NCBI GenBank assembly: GCA_964452575.1
Contig: CAYVMN010000005.1
Span: 1-48,801 of the forward strand
DNA length: 48,801 nucleotides
Source of the DNA: CAYVMN01 sp964452575
GTDB lineage: Bacteria > Desulfobacterota > DSM-4660 > Desulfatiglandales > Desulfatiglandaceae
Direction: 5' to 3'
A program made the translations under genes and the position numbers. Below, piece by piece: positions 17,377 through 25,852 of the stretch (within the stretch, counting starts at the first letter, position 1; each line of letters begins with the position of its first letter). A model generated the notes under the pieces. The model did no database searches and was not told the origin of the DNA. It saw only the letters and a list, made by a program, of their open reading frames with translations.

Positions 17377-18705
17377 ATGAGCACCGAGAGACGTGACCCC
17401 ATAAGCTGGAAAGAATACCAAAGCCCCAAGCATGATTGGCGAAACAGCCGGTTTTTCCGCAGGGTCCCACGGGTGCTCCTTTATGGGACAGGGGCCTTTT
17501 TGATTGTGGTCCTAGTGGTTTACTCCGGTTCATGGATCTCAGGGTATCTTGGTGAAGCAAGCCATAGATCTCCCGAGCTGACGGAAGTCGCCGATTCCCC
17601 ACCCCGGAAGATATCCAAAGCGGATCTCCCTGGTTTCTTAAAGGGCGTGGACCTTTGTTCCAGCCAACCACAGAGCCATTTAATTGCCGATCAGGGGGGC
17701 GCCCGACTCAGGGTCGAATCATCCATTGATCCCGGCCTTCAGGATTACATAACCAACCTCCTTGCTCGTTCAAAGACCATTAAGGCAGCGGTGGTGGCCC
17801 TGAGGCCCGAGGATGGCCGAGTCCTGGCCATGGTACACTATGATAATGGGGGAGATGGTCGGAACCTTTGCCTGAAGGCTGACTTTCCGGCTGCGAGCCT
17901 CTTCAAGATCGTATCCGCGGCGGCGGCCTTCGAGTCGGCCGGGCTTACCCCTGATAGCCCCGTATACTTCACCGGCCGAAGGTATACCCTATACAAGAGC
18001 CAGCTGAGGGAAAAAAGGGGAAGGTATGCCACGAAGACAAGCCTTAAGAAGGCCTTTGCCTCATCCATAAATTCTGTATTCGGTAAGATAGGGATATACC
18101 AGCTCGGCCAGGAGCGTATAGCCGATTCGGCCAGCAAGTTTTTCTTCAATCGGACCATCCCCTTTGATCTTCCTGTGGCCAAGAGCACGGTACAGGTCCC
18201 GGATGAGAATTTCGCCCTGGCGGAGATCGCAAGCGGTTTCAACAAGAGGACCCTGATATCCCCTTTGCACGCGGCCATATTGGCTTCAGCCGTTGCCAAT
18301 GATGGGATCATGATGAGACCCTGGCTGATAAAGAGTGTTTCAAATGAAGAGGGTGATGTCCTTTTCGAGTGCAAACCTGTGGTTCTGGGTTCACCCATCA
18401 GCAAGGAGACTGCCAGGGACCTGAGGGTCCTCATGCAGGAGACGGTCATAAACGGAACATGCCGCAAGTCCTTTCGGAGGGTTCGAAGAAGAAAATCCTT
18501 CAGAGACGTGGAGTTTGGTGCCAAGACCGGATCGATCAATGACGAAATGGGTAGATTTAAGTACGACTGGCTTGCGGCCTATGCCATTCCTCCAAATGGA
18601 GACAAGGCCATATGTATCGCAGTGTTGGGGGTCCACGGAGAGAGATTGGGCATAAGGGCAAGTGAGCTCGGTCGGGATATAATCAGTTACTATCTGAAAT
18701 CCTGA
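17377..18705 (+). CDS. Penicillin-binding protein with transpeptidase domain
   Basis: The protein has 442 residues from ATG 17377; a TTG 6 nt upstream overlaps the serS stop and is possible. One N-terminal membrane segment (about 32-54) anchors it. The transpeptidase domain carries all three active-site boxes: SxxK as SLFK (Ser174, Lys177), SxN as SIN (230-232) and KTG (383-385), so it should be catalytically active and bind beta-lactams. There is no transglycosylase domain and no clear dimerisation or PASTA domain, and it is shorter than PBP2/PBP3, so it resembles PbpA-type monofunctional proteins or peptidoglycan cross-linkers. The MltD gene nearby also acts on murein but is on the other strand. 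The substrate specificity is not clear from sequence. Confidence 0.85.
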   Translation: MSTERRDPISWKEYQSPKHDWRNSRFFRRVPRVLLYGTGAFLIVVLVVYSGSWISGYLGEASHRSPELTEVADSPPRKISKADLPGFLKGVDLCSSQPQSHLIADQGGARLRVESSIDPGLQDYITNLLARSKTIKAAVVALRPEDGRVLAMVHYDNGGDGRNLCLKADFPAASLFKIVSAAAAFESAGLTPDSPVYFTGRRYTLYKSQLREKRGRYATKTSLKKAFASSINSVFGKIGIYQLGQERIADSASKFFFNRTIPFDLPVAKSTVQVPDENFALAEIASGFNKRTLISPLHAAILASAVANDGIMMRPWLIKSVSNEEGDVLFECKPVVLGSPISKETARDLRVLMQETVINGTCRKSFRRVRRRKSFRDVEFGAKTGSINDEMGRFKYDWLAAYAIPPNGDKAICIAVLGVHGERLGIRASELGRDIISYYLKS

Positions 18706-18782
18706 AAGGGGTGTGCAGGCAGAAATACAAGGGGAAAGGCCCTCCTCAGGCAACAGGTAAGTGAGAAGAGGAGAAAGATCAT

Positions 18783-20015
18783 ATGTCAGAGATCGAGAAG
18801 ATTTTTGAGGTGATAGACGGATACAGGAGTGAGGTTATTGACCTCCAGAGGGCCCTTACATCCAGGATCGCACTTGGGCCGGAAAATGGTGGCTCAGGGG
18901 AACATGAGAAAACGGATTTTATCAAGAAACTGCTGGAATCCACGGCTCCTTCCGTTCTTGAAGAGGTCAAGGTCCCTGATAAGAGGGCGCGGTATGGGTA
19001 CCGGCCCAACCTGATCGCATGTTGGGGGGAGGTAAAGGGAGGACCTAAAGTATGGATCCTGAGCCACACAGACATTGTTCCCCCCGGTGACCTATCACTC
19101 TGGGAGAGTGATCCTTACCAGATAAAGGTGGAGGGTGACAGGATCATCGGGAGGGGTGTTGAAGATAACCAGCATGGATTTATCAGTTCCTACCTGGGGC
19201 TAAGGGCGGTGCTGGAATCTGGCCTGGATTTTACAAGACGTGCAGGCCTAATCATAGTTGCGGACGAGGAGACAGGGAGTGAATACGGGCTCGGTTACCT
19301 GATCAAGAACCACGCGAATCTTTTCAAGGCAGAGGATTTGATAGTTGTACCGGACGCTGGGGACGAAAAGGGGACCATGATCGAGGTAGCCGAGAAATCG
19401 ATGCTTTGGCTCAAATTTACGGTCACAGGTGAGCAATGCCATGCAAGCATGCCCAATAAAGGAAAGAACAGTCTCTTCGGTGTGGCCAGGCTGATCGTGT
19501 CCTTGGCCCGACTGAGGGAACAGTTCGATCTCTCAGAAGGGCTTTTCAGCCCCCCTGAATCCACTTTTGAACCCACCAAGATGGAGGCCAACATACCCAA
19601 CGTCAACACCATACCAGGAAGAGGTGTCTTTTTTATGGACTGCCGGGTCCTCCCAAAGTACCCGGTGGAGGAGGTCCTTTCTGCCTGCAGGGAGATCGCC
19701 TCCGAGATTGAGGCCGAACTCGGCCTCGATATTGCGGTCGAGCCCGTTTACAGGCAAGAGGCGACCGCGCCCACTTCGCCAGAGGCCCCCGTGGTCAAGG
19801 CCCTTGCCGGGGCAATCAAGCGGGTGACCGGGAGGGAGGCCAAGGCAATGGGGATTGGGGGGGGGACCGTTGCCGCATTCTTTAGGAGGGCAGGGCTTCC
19901 AGCGGCCGTCTGGGCAACCGGATTTGATTCGGCCCATCAGCCCAACGAATACTGCTTGATCTCAAATATCTTGGCCGATGCCAAGGTCTTTGCCTGCCTA
20001 TTCTTAGGCCAGTGA
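18783..20015 (+). CDS. M20 family metallohydrolase (DapE/ArgE/YgeY-like)
   Basis: The 410-residue protein begins at ATG 18783 with GAGGAG about 9 nt upstream. It shows the di-zinc M20 pattern: ILSHTDIVPPG (His and Asp ligands), GRGVEDNQHG (bridging Asp), ADEETGSEYG (catalytic Glu pair), VPDAGD (Asp ligand) and, near the end, DSAHQPNEY (His ligand). The lid domain lies about 195-320 with a typical GEQCHASMP segment. These enzymes cleave amide bonds in N-acyl amino acids, carbamoyl compounds or dipeptides (succinyl-diaminopimelate desuccinylase, acetylornithine deacetylase, YgeY-type). The exact substrate cannot be fixed here. It is the third gene of the serS unit, 77 nt behind the penicillin-binding protein gene. 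Confidence 0.88.
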   Translation: MSEIEKIFEVIDGYRSEVIDLQRALTSRIALGPENGGSGEHEKTDFIKKLLESTAPSVLEEVKVPDKRARYGYRPNLIACWGEVKGGPKVWILSHTDIVPPGDLSLWESDPYQIKVEGDRIIGRGVEDNQHGFISSYLGLRAVLESGLDFTRRAGLIIVADEETGSEYGLGYLIKNHANLFKAEDLIVVPDAGDEKGTMIEVAEKSMLWLKFTVTGEQCHASMPNKGKNSLFGVARLIVSLARLREQFDLSEGLFSPPESTFEPTKMEANIPNVNTIPGRGVFFMDCRVLPKYPVEEVLSACREIASEIEAELGLDIAVEPVYRQEATAPTSPEAPVVKALAGAIKRVTGREAKAMGIGGGTVAAFFRRAGLPAAVWATGFDSAHQPNEYCLISNILADAKVFACLFLGQ

Positions 20016-20057
20016 GCAGGGCAAGGCCTGGGCACCGAAGACAAGCGGTACCGGGGG

Positions 20058-21467
20058 TTATTGTTTGGACCTGATGTGGGTAATGGCCCGCCCGAGCCTT
20101 TGGAGTACCTCATCTTTTCCCAGGAGTTCCACAACGTCAAATATACCAGGGCTCGCCGTCTTGCCCGTGAGTGCTACCCTTAGGGGCTGGGCGATCTCTT
20201 TCAATTTAATCCCTTTTTCTTCCAGGAAGGGCACCAAGGTCATTTCAAGGCCTGTCTTGGTGAATTCAGGCACGTCCTCGAGTTTTTCCCGGAGGACCTC
20301 AAGGAGTCCAAGGACATCCGGCCTGAGGAACTTGTCGTCCCCCTTTTCATCGTAATCTATATCTTTCTGGAATAGGAAGCTGGCCCCTTCGGCCATTTCC
20401 ACAAGGGTCTTGCTTCTCACCTTAAGCACGGCCGCCACCCTTACAAGGATCTCCTCTCCAGGGTTTTCAAAACCCAACCTTCCAAGGAAGGGCACCAGTT
20501 CCTTTGCCAGGAACCGGTCAGGGGATTCCCGTATATACCAGCCATTCAGGTCCAGGAGTTTTTCAAGGTTGAATACCCCGGCGGCCCTGCCAACATTTTC
20601 TAAAGAAAAATTTCTTATAAGCTCTTCTCTGCTAAATTTCTCCTGGTCTCCATGGGACCAGCCCAGCCGGGCCAAGGAGTTGAGAAGGGCATGGGGGAGA
20701 TACCCCATATCCCTATAAGCCAGGACCGACATGGCGCCATGGCGTTTGCTCAATCTATGTTTGTCAGGTCCCAGGATCATGGGGAGGTGGGCATAGAAGG
20801 GAAGGGGTTCTCCCAGGGCATTATAAATCAATATCTGCCTAGGTGTGTTGTTGACATGATCATCCCCCCTGATCACGTGTGTTATCCCGAGGTTGATATC
20901 ATCTGCAACCACGGCCAGGTGGTATGTAGGGCTCCCATCGGATCTCCTCAAAATGAGATCGTCCAGTTCCTCATTATCAAAACTGATGGGGCCTTTCACC
21001 AAGTCATTAAACCGTGTTATCCCGCTCAGGGGGCACTTGAGCCTGACTACCGAACCGGTCGCAGGGCCGAGGCCCAGGTTTCGGCATTGGCCGTCATATT
21101 TGGGTTTGAGGCCTTTAGCGCTGGCCTCCTTCCTTTTTCGGTCCAATATCTCGGGTGTGCAGTGGCAGTGATAGGCCTGAGAAGTGGAAAGGAGCCTTTC
21201 AATGGTTGCGTCGTATATGTCATATCTCTGGGACTGAAAATAGGGACCTTCGTCCCAGTTCAGCCCCAGCCACTCCATGGATTCCACGATAGCCATGGTA
21301 GCCTCTTCAGAAGACCTCTCCCTGTCGGTATCTTCTATCCTGAGGATAAACTTTCCTCCCCTCTGCTTTGAGAAAAGCCAGTTAAACAGGGCGGTCCTGG
21401 CACCCCCAATGTGGAGGTAGCCTGTAGGGCTTGGTGGAAAGCGAGTCACGACTTGCTCTTCGGACAT
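20058..21467 (-). CDS. gltX: Glutamyl-tRNA synthetase
   Basis: The 469-residue protein has the class I synthetase signatures: HIGH-like PTGYLHIGGARTALFNW (HIG at 19-21) and KMSKS-like HRLSKRHGA (LSKRH at 239-243). The segment ILRIEDTDRERS and the GxxL-loop DDHVNNTPRQILIYNALG are characteristic of GluRS. A CxC (101-103) could be part of a zinc site, although the usual Cys-x-Cys-x(n)-Cys-x-His pattern is not obvious. It charges tRNA-Glu and, in organisms with GatCAB, also tRNA-Gln. The gene is convergent with the M20 gene; 42 nt separate the stops. Confidence 0.97.
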   Translation of the reverse strand: MSEEQVVTRFPPSPTGYLHIGGARTALFNWLFSKQRGGKFILRIEDTDRERSSEEATMAIVESMEWLGLNWDEGPYFQSQRYDIYDATIERLLSTSQAYHCHCTPEILDRKRKEASAKGLKPKYDGQCRNLGLGPATGSVVRLKCPLSGITRFNDLVKGPISFDNEELDDLILRRSDGSPTYHLAVVADDINLGITHVIRGDDHVNNTPRQILIYNALGEPLPFYAHLPMILGPDKHRLSKRHGAMSVLAYRDMGYLPHALLNSLARLGWSHGDQEKFSREELIRNFSLENVGRAAGVFNLEKLLDLNGWYIRESPDRFLAKELVPFLGRLGFENPGEEILVRVAAVLKVRSKTLVEMAEGASFLFQKDIDYDEKGDDKFLRPDVLGLLEVLREKLEDVPEFTKTGLEMTLVPFLEEKGIKLKEIAQPLRVALTGKTASPGIFDVVELLGKDEVLQRLGRAITHIRSKQ

Positions 21468-21733
21468 GGGTGAATAAGACCTCTATTTCTGATCTACCAA
21501 TAGGGCCTATCTCGTGGGCCAAAAACCGGCAGGAATTTAGCATACTAGCGGTGGGGAAACAAGGGAAACTTGATGATTGAAATAAATGACTGATTCCTGA
21601 CAAGAGCCATGACCTTTTGCAACATCGGGCGTATAATAGAGGCTGTTTGATGCCCTTGAGCCGGGGCAATGAGGGCTGGGAAACCTCTCATTCCCCCGGG
21701 GAAAACGCCAGATCGGAAAAGGGCTAAAATGAT

Positions 21734-21997
21734 ATGAAACAGAGGCTTTTTGTGGAAGAGGACTTCCAAGAAACAGTGATCGAGGTCGGCGCCTACTCAG
21801 GATACAGGGCGAATGAGAGACCTCTTTATCTTGTGCTGGCCGGTCGCATGGTGAAAGTGAGAGATATCCTGGATCGATGGTACGGTCAGGACCATGATTA
21901 TTACAAGATACTGGGCGATGACGGTCGGGTATACTTGCTCAAATGGCACCGCTTTCAGGATGTGTGGTCTCTTGAAAAGGCCCTTGAGGGATCGTGA
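21734..21997 (+). CDS. Small protein of unknown function
   Basis: The 87-residue protein starts at ATG 21734, behind an AAGGGC at about 10 nt. The sequence is compact and beta-rich, with a pattern of E-V-x-A-Y-S-G-Y, R-x-x-ERPLYLVLAGR, then ILDRWYGQDHDYYKI and a closing DDGRVYLLKWHR. Small proteins with an ILDRWYGxDH...DDG...L pattern are common in anaerobic bacteria and have no assigned role; they have no signal peptide or membrane part. Its last 59 nt overlap the tail of the opposite 384-codon gene. I assign no function. Confidence 0.65.
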   Translation: MKQRLFVEEDFQETVIEVGAYSGYRANERPLYLVLAGRMVKVRDILDRWYGQDHDYYKILGDDGRVYLLKWHRFQDVWSLEKALEGS

Positions 21998-23093
21998 GTT
22001 TCGGGGCTGTTGGTGAAACCGGTTGTCTTGATCCATGTTCTGTATGGTAGACCCAGCGATAGCTGATAGGTCTGGCGTCAGCCTCTTCGATCTTGGGGTG
22101 TAAGAGCTCGTCTCTAAGCTTTAGCCAGTTATAGACGGGTAGGAGTTTTCGGAGCTTCCCGTCTTTGGGAGGGAGGGAATGCTCAGTGTAACCATAAGAG
22201 GCCTCAGAGACCCCGATGAGGTCATTTCCTGTGGGGTAGAGGTAGCTGGACACGAAGGTGTCAAACTTCATGCCCTCTCGCCTGGCCAGGGAATGGACCT
22301 GTTTCCTTTTTAGGTTTACCAAAAAGAATTTTGAGATTCCCCGTTCGGAATATTTGTAAAGGGACCGAGCCTCTGAACTGGAGACAAATATGGTAGAGAT
22401 AAAATCCACTTCCTTCAATAACTGGGCGGCAATGAGCCCGGCTGTGCGTCTTCCACCAACAGTGTGGTGGCAACCATAATACTCAAATAACTTATTTTGG
22501 AGGATTCGCGCCTGCTTATCACCGTTCTCATAGAGGCTATTTTGGATGTACCTCAAGGACTTTGCCAAGTCCTCAGCTGCATCGGCTATCGGCCAGTCAA
22601 TCTTGACATGGAAATGGGTAAGTGAATATCGATTTTTCTTCTTGACAGTTGGGTCTTGTTGAAGGAGTAAGGCGTAATCTACATTTAAAAGCCTTTCAAG
22701 AAAGCTGAAAAAGTGGGAGTTTTCGAAGTTTCGGAGATCTTGGTGAAATTCCTTGTGCAGGGAAAAATTGGCCAGATACTCAAGGTTTTTCTTTATCACA
22801 CTGTTTTCAGGGAAAAACCGGATGTAGTTCTTTAGTTCCGCGGGGACAACACCCTCGCAGAAGATGACGATGAAGGTGTTGAACAGCTCCGATTCCTTTT
22901 CCATGTGTTTGCATTTAGGCTTGAGTTCCCGCTTATCCACAAAGCTAAACGGTATTCCCTTCTCCAGGTATCTGAAGTAGGAATCGACCAGGGAAATCTT
23001 TGTTAAACGGGCCTGAAGAGAGTCTCTTAAAATCTCGTAGACCGAACGCTTAAGTTTTTCGACGTAACTGAGTTGGTCCCTGTATTTCCACAT
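21939..23093 (-). CDS. Uncharacterised 384-residue protein
   Basis: This long frame is clearly coding but I do not recognise the family. The N-terminal 60 residues are rich in charged helices (LKRSVYEILRDSLQARLTKI), a Cys/Lys region follows (KPKCKHMEK), the middle has alternating hydrophobic helices, and the segment GCHHTVGGRRTAGLIAAQLLKEVDFISTIFVSSSEA looks like a nucleotide- or phosphate-binding loop flanked by a beta-alpha unit, which is a guess. The last 30 residues are Pro/Ser/Thr-rich and overlap the end of the opposite small gene by 59 nt, which may mean the original stop was lost. No ribosome site is strong near ATG 23093. There is no signal peptide or membrane segment. Confidence 0.6.
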   Translation of the reverse strand: MWKYRDQLSYVEKLKRSVYEILRDSLQARLTKISLVDSYFRYLEKGIPFSFVDKRELKPKCKHMEKESELFNTFIVIFCEGVVPAELKNYIRFFPENSVIKKNLEYLANFSLHKEFHQDLRNFENSHFFSFLERLLNVDYALLLQQDPTVKKKNRYSLTHFHVKIDWPIADAAEDLAKSLRYIQNSLYENGDKQARILQNKLFEYYGCHHTVGGRRTAGLIAAQLLKEVDFISTIFVSSSEARSLYKYSERGISKFFLVNLKRKQVHSLARREGMKFDTFVSSYLYPTGNDLIGVSEASYGYTEHSLPPKDGKLRKLLPVYNWLKLRDELLHPKIEEADARPISYRWVYHTEHGSRQPVSPTAPKLTIPQGPFQETTHPESGAI

Positions 23094-23564
23094 AGGCCGT
23101 CGATTTCTGCCTCACCAAGGAGCCCTTATTTGGAAACTGACTGCTGTAAATGGGAATAACCTTCAGCAGGACTAAATACTTATAAATTATACCAAAAAAT
23201 GGCCCTAAGTGTCAATAAAAAAAAGGAAAAATCGGTTTATAAGGACCTTTTGTTGCAACATGGAAGTCTATTTAGTGCTTGACCGAGGACCCCGTTTTTC
23301 GGTCGAAAATCCGAAATTCGAAGCACGAAATACGAAACAATGACCAAAAGGCCAATGTCCCAATGATGAAGACATCACATTTTCAATATGTTAGTTTGAA
23401 TCATTTTGTCATTTGATATTCCAATTTGTTTCGAATTTCGGATTTCGATATTCGAATTTGGCCTGAACAAGACTTATCGTTCAGGCACTATTTAGCCTGT
23501 GAACGAAGGGTCAGGACCGACCAGGGCCAGTTGGTGAGACACAGATGAAAAGAGGAGGTTGCGG
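23094..23564. other. Intergenic region, 471 bp, occupied by a MITE-like element
   Basis: The left third (23094-23268) is AT-rich and carries no recognisable gene. The remainder is mostly an imperfect inverted-repeat element at 23269-23495, listed separately. The last 70 bp are the leader of the acyl-CoA dehydrogenase gene, with AGAGGAGG at 23551-23558. Confidence 0.5.
23269..23495. mobile_element. MITE-like non-coding inverted-repeat element
   Basis: The 227-bp element has inverted termini TAGTGCTTGACCGA (left) and TCGTTCAGGCACTA (right), matching at 12 of 15 positions with flanks. TATTTAG occurs directly at both ends (23269-23275 and 23489-23495), overlapping the termini, as a target duplication might. 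Inside are imperfect inverted arms built of short CGAAAT/ATTCG units (23306-23339 against 23426-23460) and two small hairpins, GACCGA/TCGGTC (23281-23304) and GCCTGAAC/GTTCAGGC (23461-23486). It has no coding frame. A long-hairpin RNA or a duplicated repeat family without transposition is also possible. Confidence 0.5.
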
Positions 23565-24713
23565 TTGGATTTTGATCTGACACAGGAGCACAAGATGATC
23601 CGGGATATGTGCCGGTCTTTCTGCCATGAAATCATCTCCCCGCGTGCAGAAGAGATCGAACGAACCGGGGAGTATGGCTATGATATCATTTCGCAGATGG
23701 CTGCGCTGGGAATGATGGGTATCCCCATCTCAGAGCGATACGGAGGTAGCGGCGGAGACTGGGTGGGCATGCATCTCTGCATCGAGGAAATCTCCAGAGG
23801 GGACCCCACCTTTGGGGCCCTTTTAGACGTGACTACCAGTGTCGTAGCACAAGAACTTGAGGTATTCGGTACGGAGGATCAAAAAAGGAAGTGGCTTATC
23901 CCTATAGCCAGGGGAGAAGAGATCGGGGCCTTCGGTCTGACCGAACCGGATGCAGGCTCTGATGCTGGATCCATCCGCACAAAGGCAATTCTGGATGGAA
24001 ATGAATGGGTAATCAATGGCAGCAAGCAGTTCATTACCAATATTGGACTCGACAATGCGAGCATAATCGTAATCGCTGCCGTCACACAAAAGGCCGTCAA
24101 AGGCCGCAGGCGGATCTCTACCTTCATTGTGCCGAAGGATTCTCCAGGCTTTATACTCGGCAAGAGGTACGAAAAGATCGGGTGGCATGGCTCTGCCACC
24201 CATGAGGTCATTTTCGAGGACTGTCGGATCCCAGAGGATAACCTTTTGGGTGACTCTGAAAAGGGCTTTGCGCAGCACCTCTCAGTCCTCCAGACCGGTC
24301 GCATAAGTATTGCGGCCATGGCAGTCGGGGTTGCACAGGCATGTTTGGATGAGTCCCTCCGGTATGCGGGAGAACGGGTACAGTTTGGTAAACCCATTGC
24401 AAGCTTCCAGAGCATCCAGTTCAAGCTGGCCGATATGTCTGTTGCCATCGAGCTCGCTAGGAATCAGTACCTGAAGGCGGCGTGGTTAAAGGACCAGGGC
24501 CGGAGGCACACATTTGAGGCAACGGTTGCGAAGCTCTTCGCCTCGGAGATGCTTGAACGGGTGGCCTCGGATGCAGTCCAGATCCACGGTGGTTATGGCT
24601 ATATGTCGGAATATCCAGTGTCCCGTTACTACGTTGGGGCAAAAGTCCTGCAGATAGTGGAAGGAACCTCTGAGGTGATGAGGATCATCCTTTCGAGGGA
24701 GCTGGGTCTGTAA
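23565..24713 (+). CDS. Acyl-CoA dehydrogenase
   Basis: The 382-residue flavoprotein starts at TTG 23565, chosen because GAGGAGG ends 6 nt before it; another TTG at 23559 touches the ribosome site. The layout is that of an acyl-CoA dehydrogenase: N-terminal helices (FDLTQEHKMIRDMCRSF), the FAD-binding middle with FGLTEPDAGSDAGSIRT and GSKQFITNIGLDN, and the C-terminal helical domain with AGERVQFGKPIASFQSIQFKLADM. The C-terminus has QIHGGYGYMSEYPVSRYY and QIVEGTSEVMR, whose Glu in VEGTSE is the usual catalytic base. It introduces the alpha-beta double bond in an acyl-CoA during fatty-acid, branched-chain or aromatic-acid degradation and needs an electron-transferring flavoprotein. Substrate chain length is not known. 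It is tail-to-tail with the fused CobO gene, 7 nt apart. Confidence 0.94.
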   Translation: MDFDLTQEHKMIRDMCRSFCHEIISPRAEEIERTGEYGYDIISQMAALGMMGIPISERYGGSGGDWVGMHLCIEEISRGDPTFGALLDVTTSVVAQELEVFGTEDQKRKWLIPIARGEEIGAFGLTEPDAGSDAGSIRTKAILDGNEWVINGSKQFITNIGLDNASIIVIAAVTQKAVKGRRRISTFIVPKDSPGFILGKRYEKIGWHGSATHEVIFEDCRIPEDNLLGDSEKGFAQHLSVLQTGRISIAAMAVGVAQACLDESLRYAGERVQFGKPIASFQSIQFKLADMSVAIELARNQYLKAAWLKDQGRRHTFEATVAKLFASEMLERVASDAVQIHGGYGYMSEYPVSRYYVGAKVLQIVEGTSEVMRIILSRELGL

Positions 24714-24720
24714 GGGTATT

Positions 24721-25725
24721 CTAAAACTCGATCCCTCTTCTCGCTCGGACCCCTTTCTTGAAGGGATGTTTGACCTCCTTCATCTCCAGGACACTGGTTG
24801 CTGCCTCAATCACGTCAGGATGGGCGTTGCGGCCGCTAAGGAGTATATCAAACTTGTGGGGCCTGAGAAAAAGCATTTCCCGGACCCGCTCACCGTTAAT
24901 GAGCCCGTGGTGGGTGGCAATATTGATTTCATCCATTATCAGGAGACCGTATTCCTGCGAATAGATCTCTTTCAGCCACAGCTGCCACGCGTGTCGAGCG
25001 GCCTGTATGTGCTTCTTGTCGTAAAAAGGGCTATGTTTATTAAGAAAGCCTCTCCCCATGGTCTTTATCTTGAGGTAAGGAAGCCTCTCAATGGCCTTCA
25101 CCTCCCCGTATGGCTTTGGAGATTTTATGAACTGGAAGACTAGGGTAGGAATCCCAACACAAGATGTGAGCATTCCCTTACCCAGGCAGTAAGTGGTCTT
25201 GCCCTTTCCGTTTCCGGTTACTACTTCGGTGGTACCATTCCCCTGAGGACAATTTCCAGGCTCAGGGAGATATTTTGATTTGTGGACGACCATCTCTGTA
25301 ACCAGGTCGGCCCTTTCAATGATCTCTTCGGCAGCGTTCGGACCGCTAAGGACCAACTCTACTCCTTGAGGCCTTTGATCCATTAATTGCAGGACCTCCT
25401 TCAACGGAAGGAGCCCCAAACTTACCATCTTGTTTATCCCGTTCAGGATGACAATGTCGAAATTCCCTCCCATAACCGCGTCTCTGGCTCTCCTGAAGAC
25501 ATCTATGATTTTGGGCATTTGCCCGACCGTGATATGTTCAATCATTAGATTTGGCTTGAGAAGTAAGGAGGCCTTTGCGCCCCCATCCATCAGTTCATGA
25601 TCGACAAAGCAGGTGATCAGGGTACGAAGCCCCTGCCCCGAGGCCCGCAGACTCAATCCGAGAGGGGCGAAGTTGAATTGATCGGATTCGCTCGTATATA
25701 CCTGTATTAGACCTCTGTCCAGCAT
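24721..25725 (-). CDS. Tandem CobO/BtuR-type ATP:corrinoid adenosyltransferase, N-terminal half degenerate
   Basis: The protein has 334 residues from ATG 25725 (a TTG 60 nt upstream is possible). It consists of two CobO-like domains. The C-terminal one (about 165-334) is intact: P-loop GNGKGKT (171-177), Walker B LLIMDEINIA (Asp265, Glu266), GRNAHPDVIEAA and RRGIEF ending. The N-terminal one (1-150) aligns through RGLIQVY, LGLSLRASGQGLRTLI and ELVLSGPNAAEEIIERADLVTEM, but its P-loop is TSESDQFN and its Walker B DE is Asn95-Gly96. It cannot bind ATP in the usual way. CobO enzymes attach the adenosyl group to cobinamide or cobalamin. The fused inactive half may be a structural or regulatory partner, or scaffold for the divergent CobO gene. 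Confidence 0.85.
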   Translation of the reverse strand: MLDRGLIQVYTSESDQFNFAPLGLSLRASGQGLRTLITCFVDHELMDGGAKASLLLKPNLMIEHITVGQMPKIIDVFRRARDAVMGGNFDIVILNGINKMVSLGLLPLKEVLQLMDQRPQGVELVLSGPNAAEEIIERADLVTEMVVHKSKYLPEPGNCPQGNGTTEVVTGNGKGKTTYCLGKGMLTSCVGIPTLVFQFIKSPKPYGEVKAIERLPYLKIKTMGRGFLNKHSPFYDKKHIQAARHAWQLWLKEIYSQEYGLLIMDEINIATHHGLINGERVREMLFLRPHKFDILLSGRNAHPDVIEAATSVLEMKEVKHPFKKGVRARRGIEF

Positions 25726-25813
25726 CGCACTCTCATATCCCTGATCTTTTCTCCTGGCCTCATGAAACCTTCGAAGAGAGATCAAATTTCTTGGAGAAAG
25801 TCAAGAATCAAAG

Positions 25814-25842
25814 TTGACACTGGGAGGAGTTATCGCATAAAA
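25814..25842 (+). promoter_or_regulatory. Candidate promoter for the stand-alone cobO-like gene
   Basis: A perfect TTGACA (25814-25819), a 17-nt spacer and ATAAAA (25837-25842) lie in the 127-nt gap between the divergent cobO genes. The predicted transcript would start within a few bases of the TTG start codon, giving almost no leader. Confidence 0.4.
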
Positions 25843-25852
25843 ACACATCAGA

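Noticed and set aside
20652..21371. Long plus-strand open frame opposite gltX
   Set aside because: It is antisense to the strongly supported gltX gene, has no ribosome site and no recognisable similarity.
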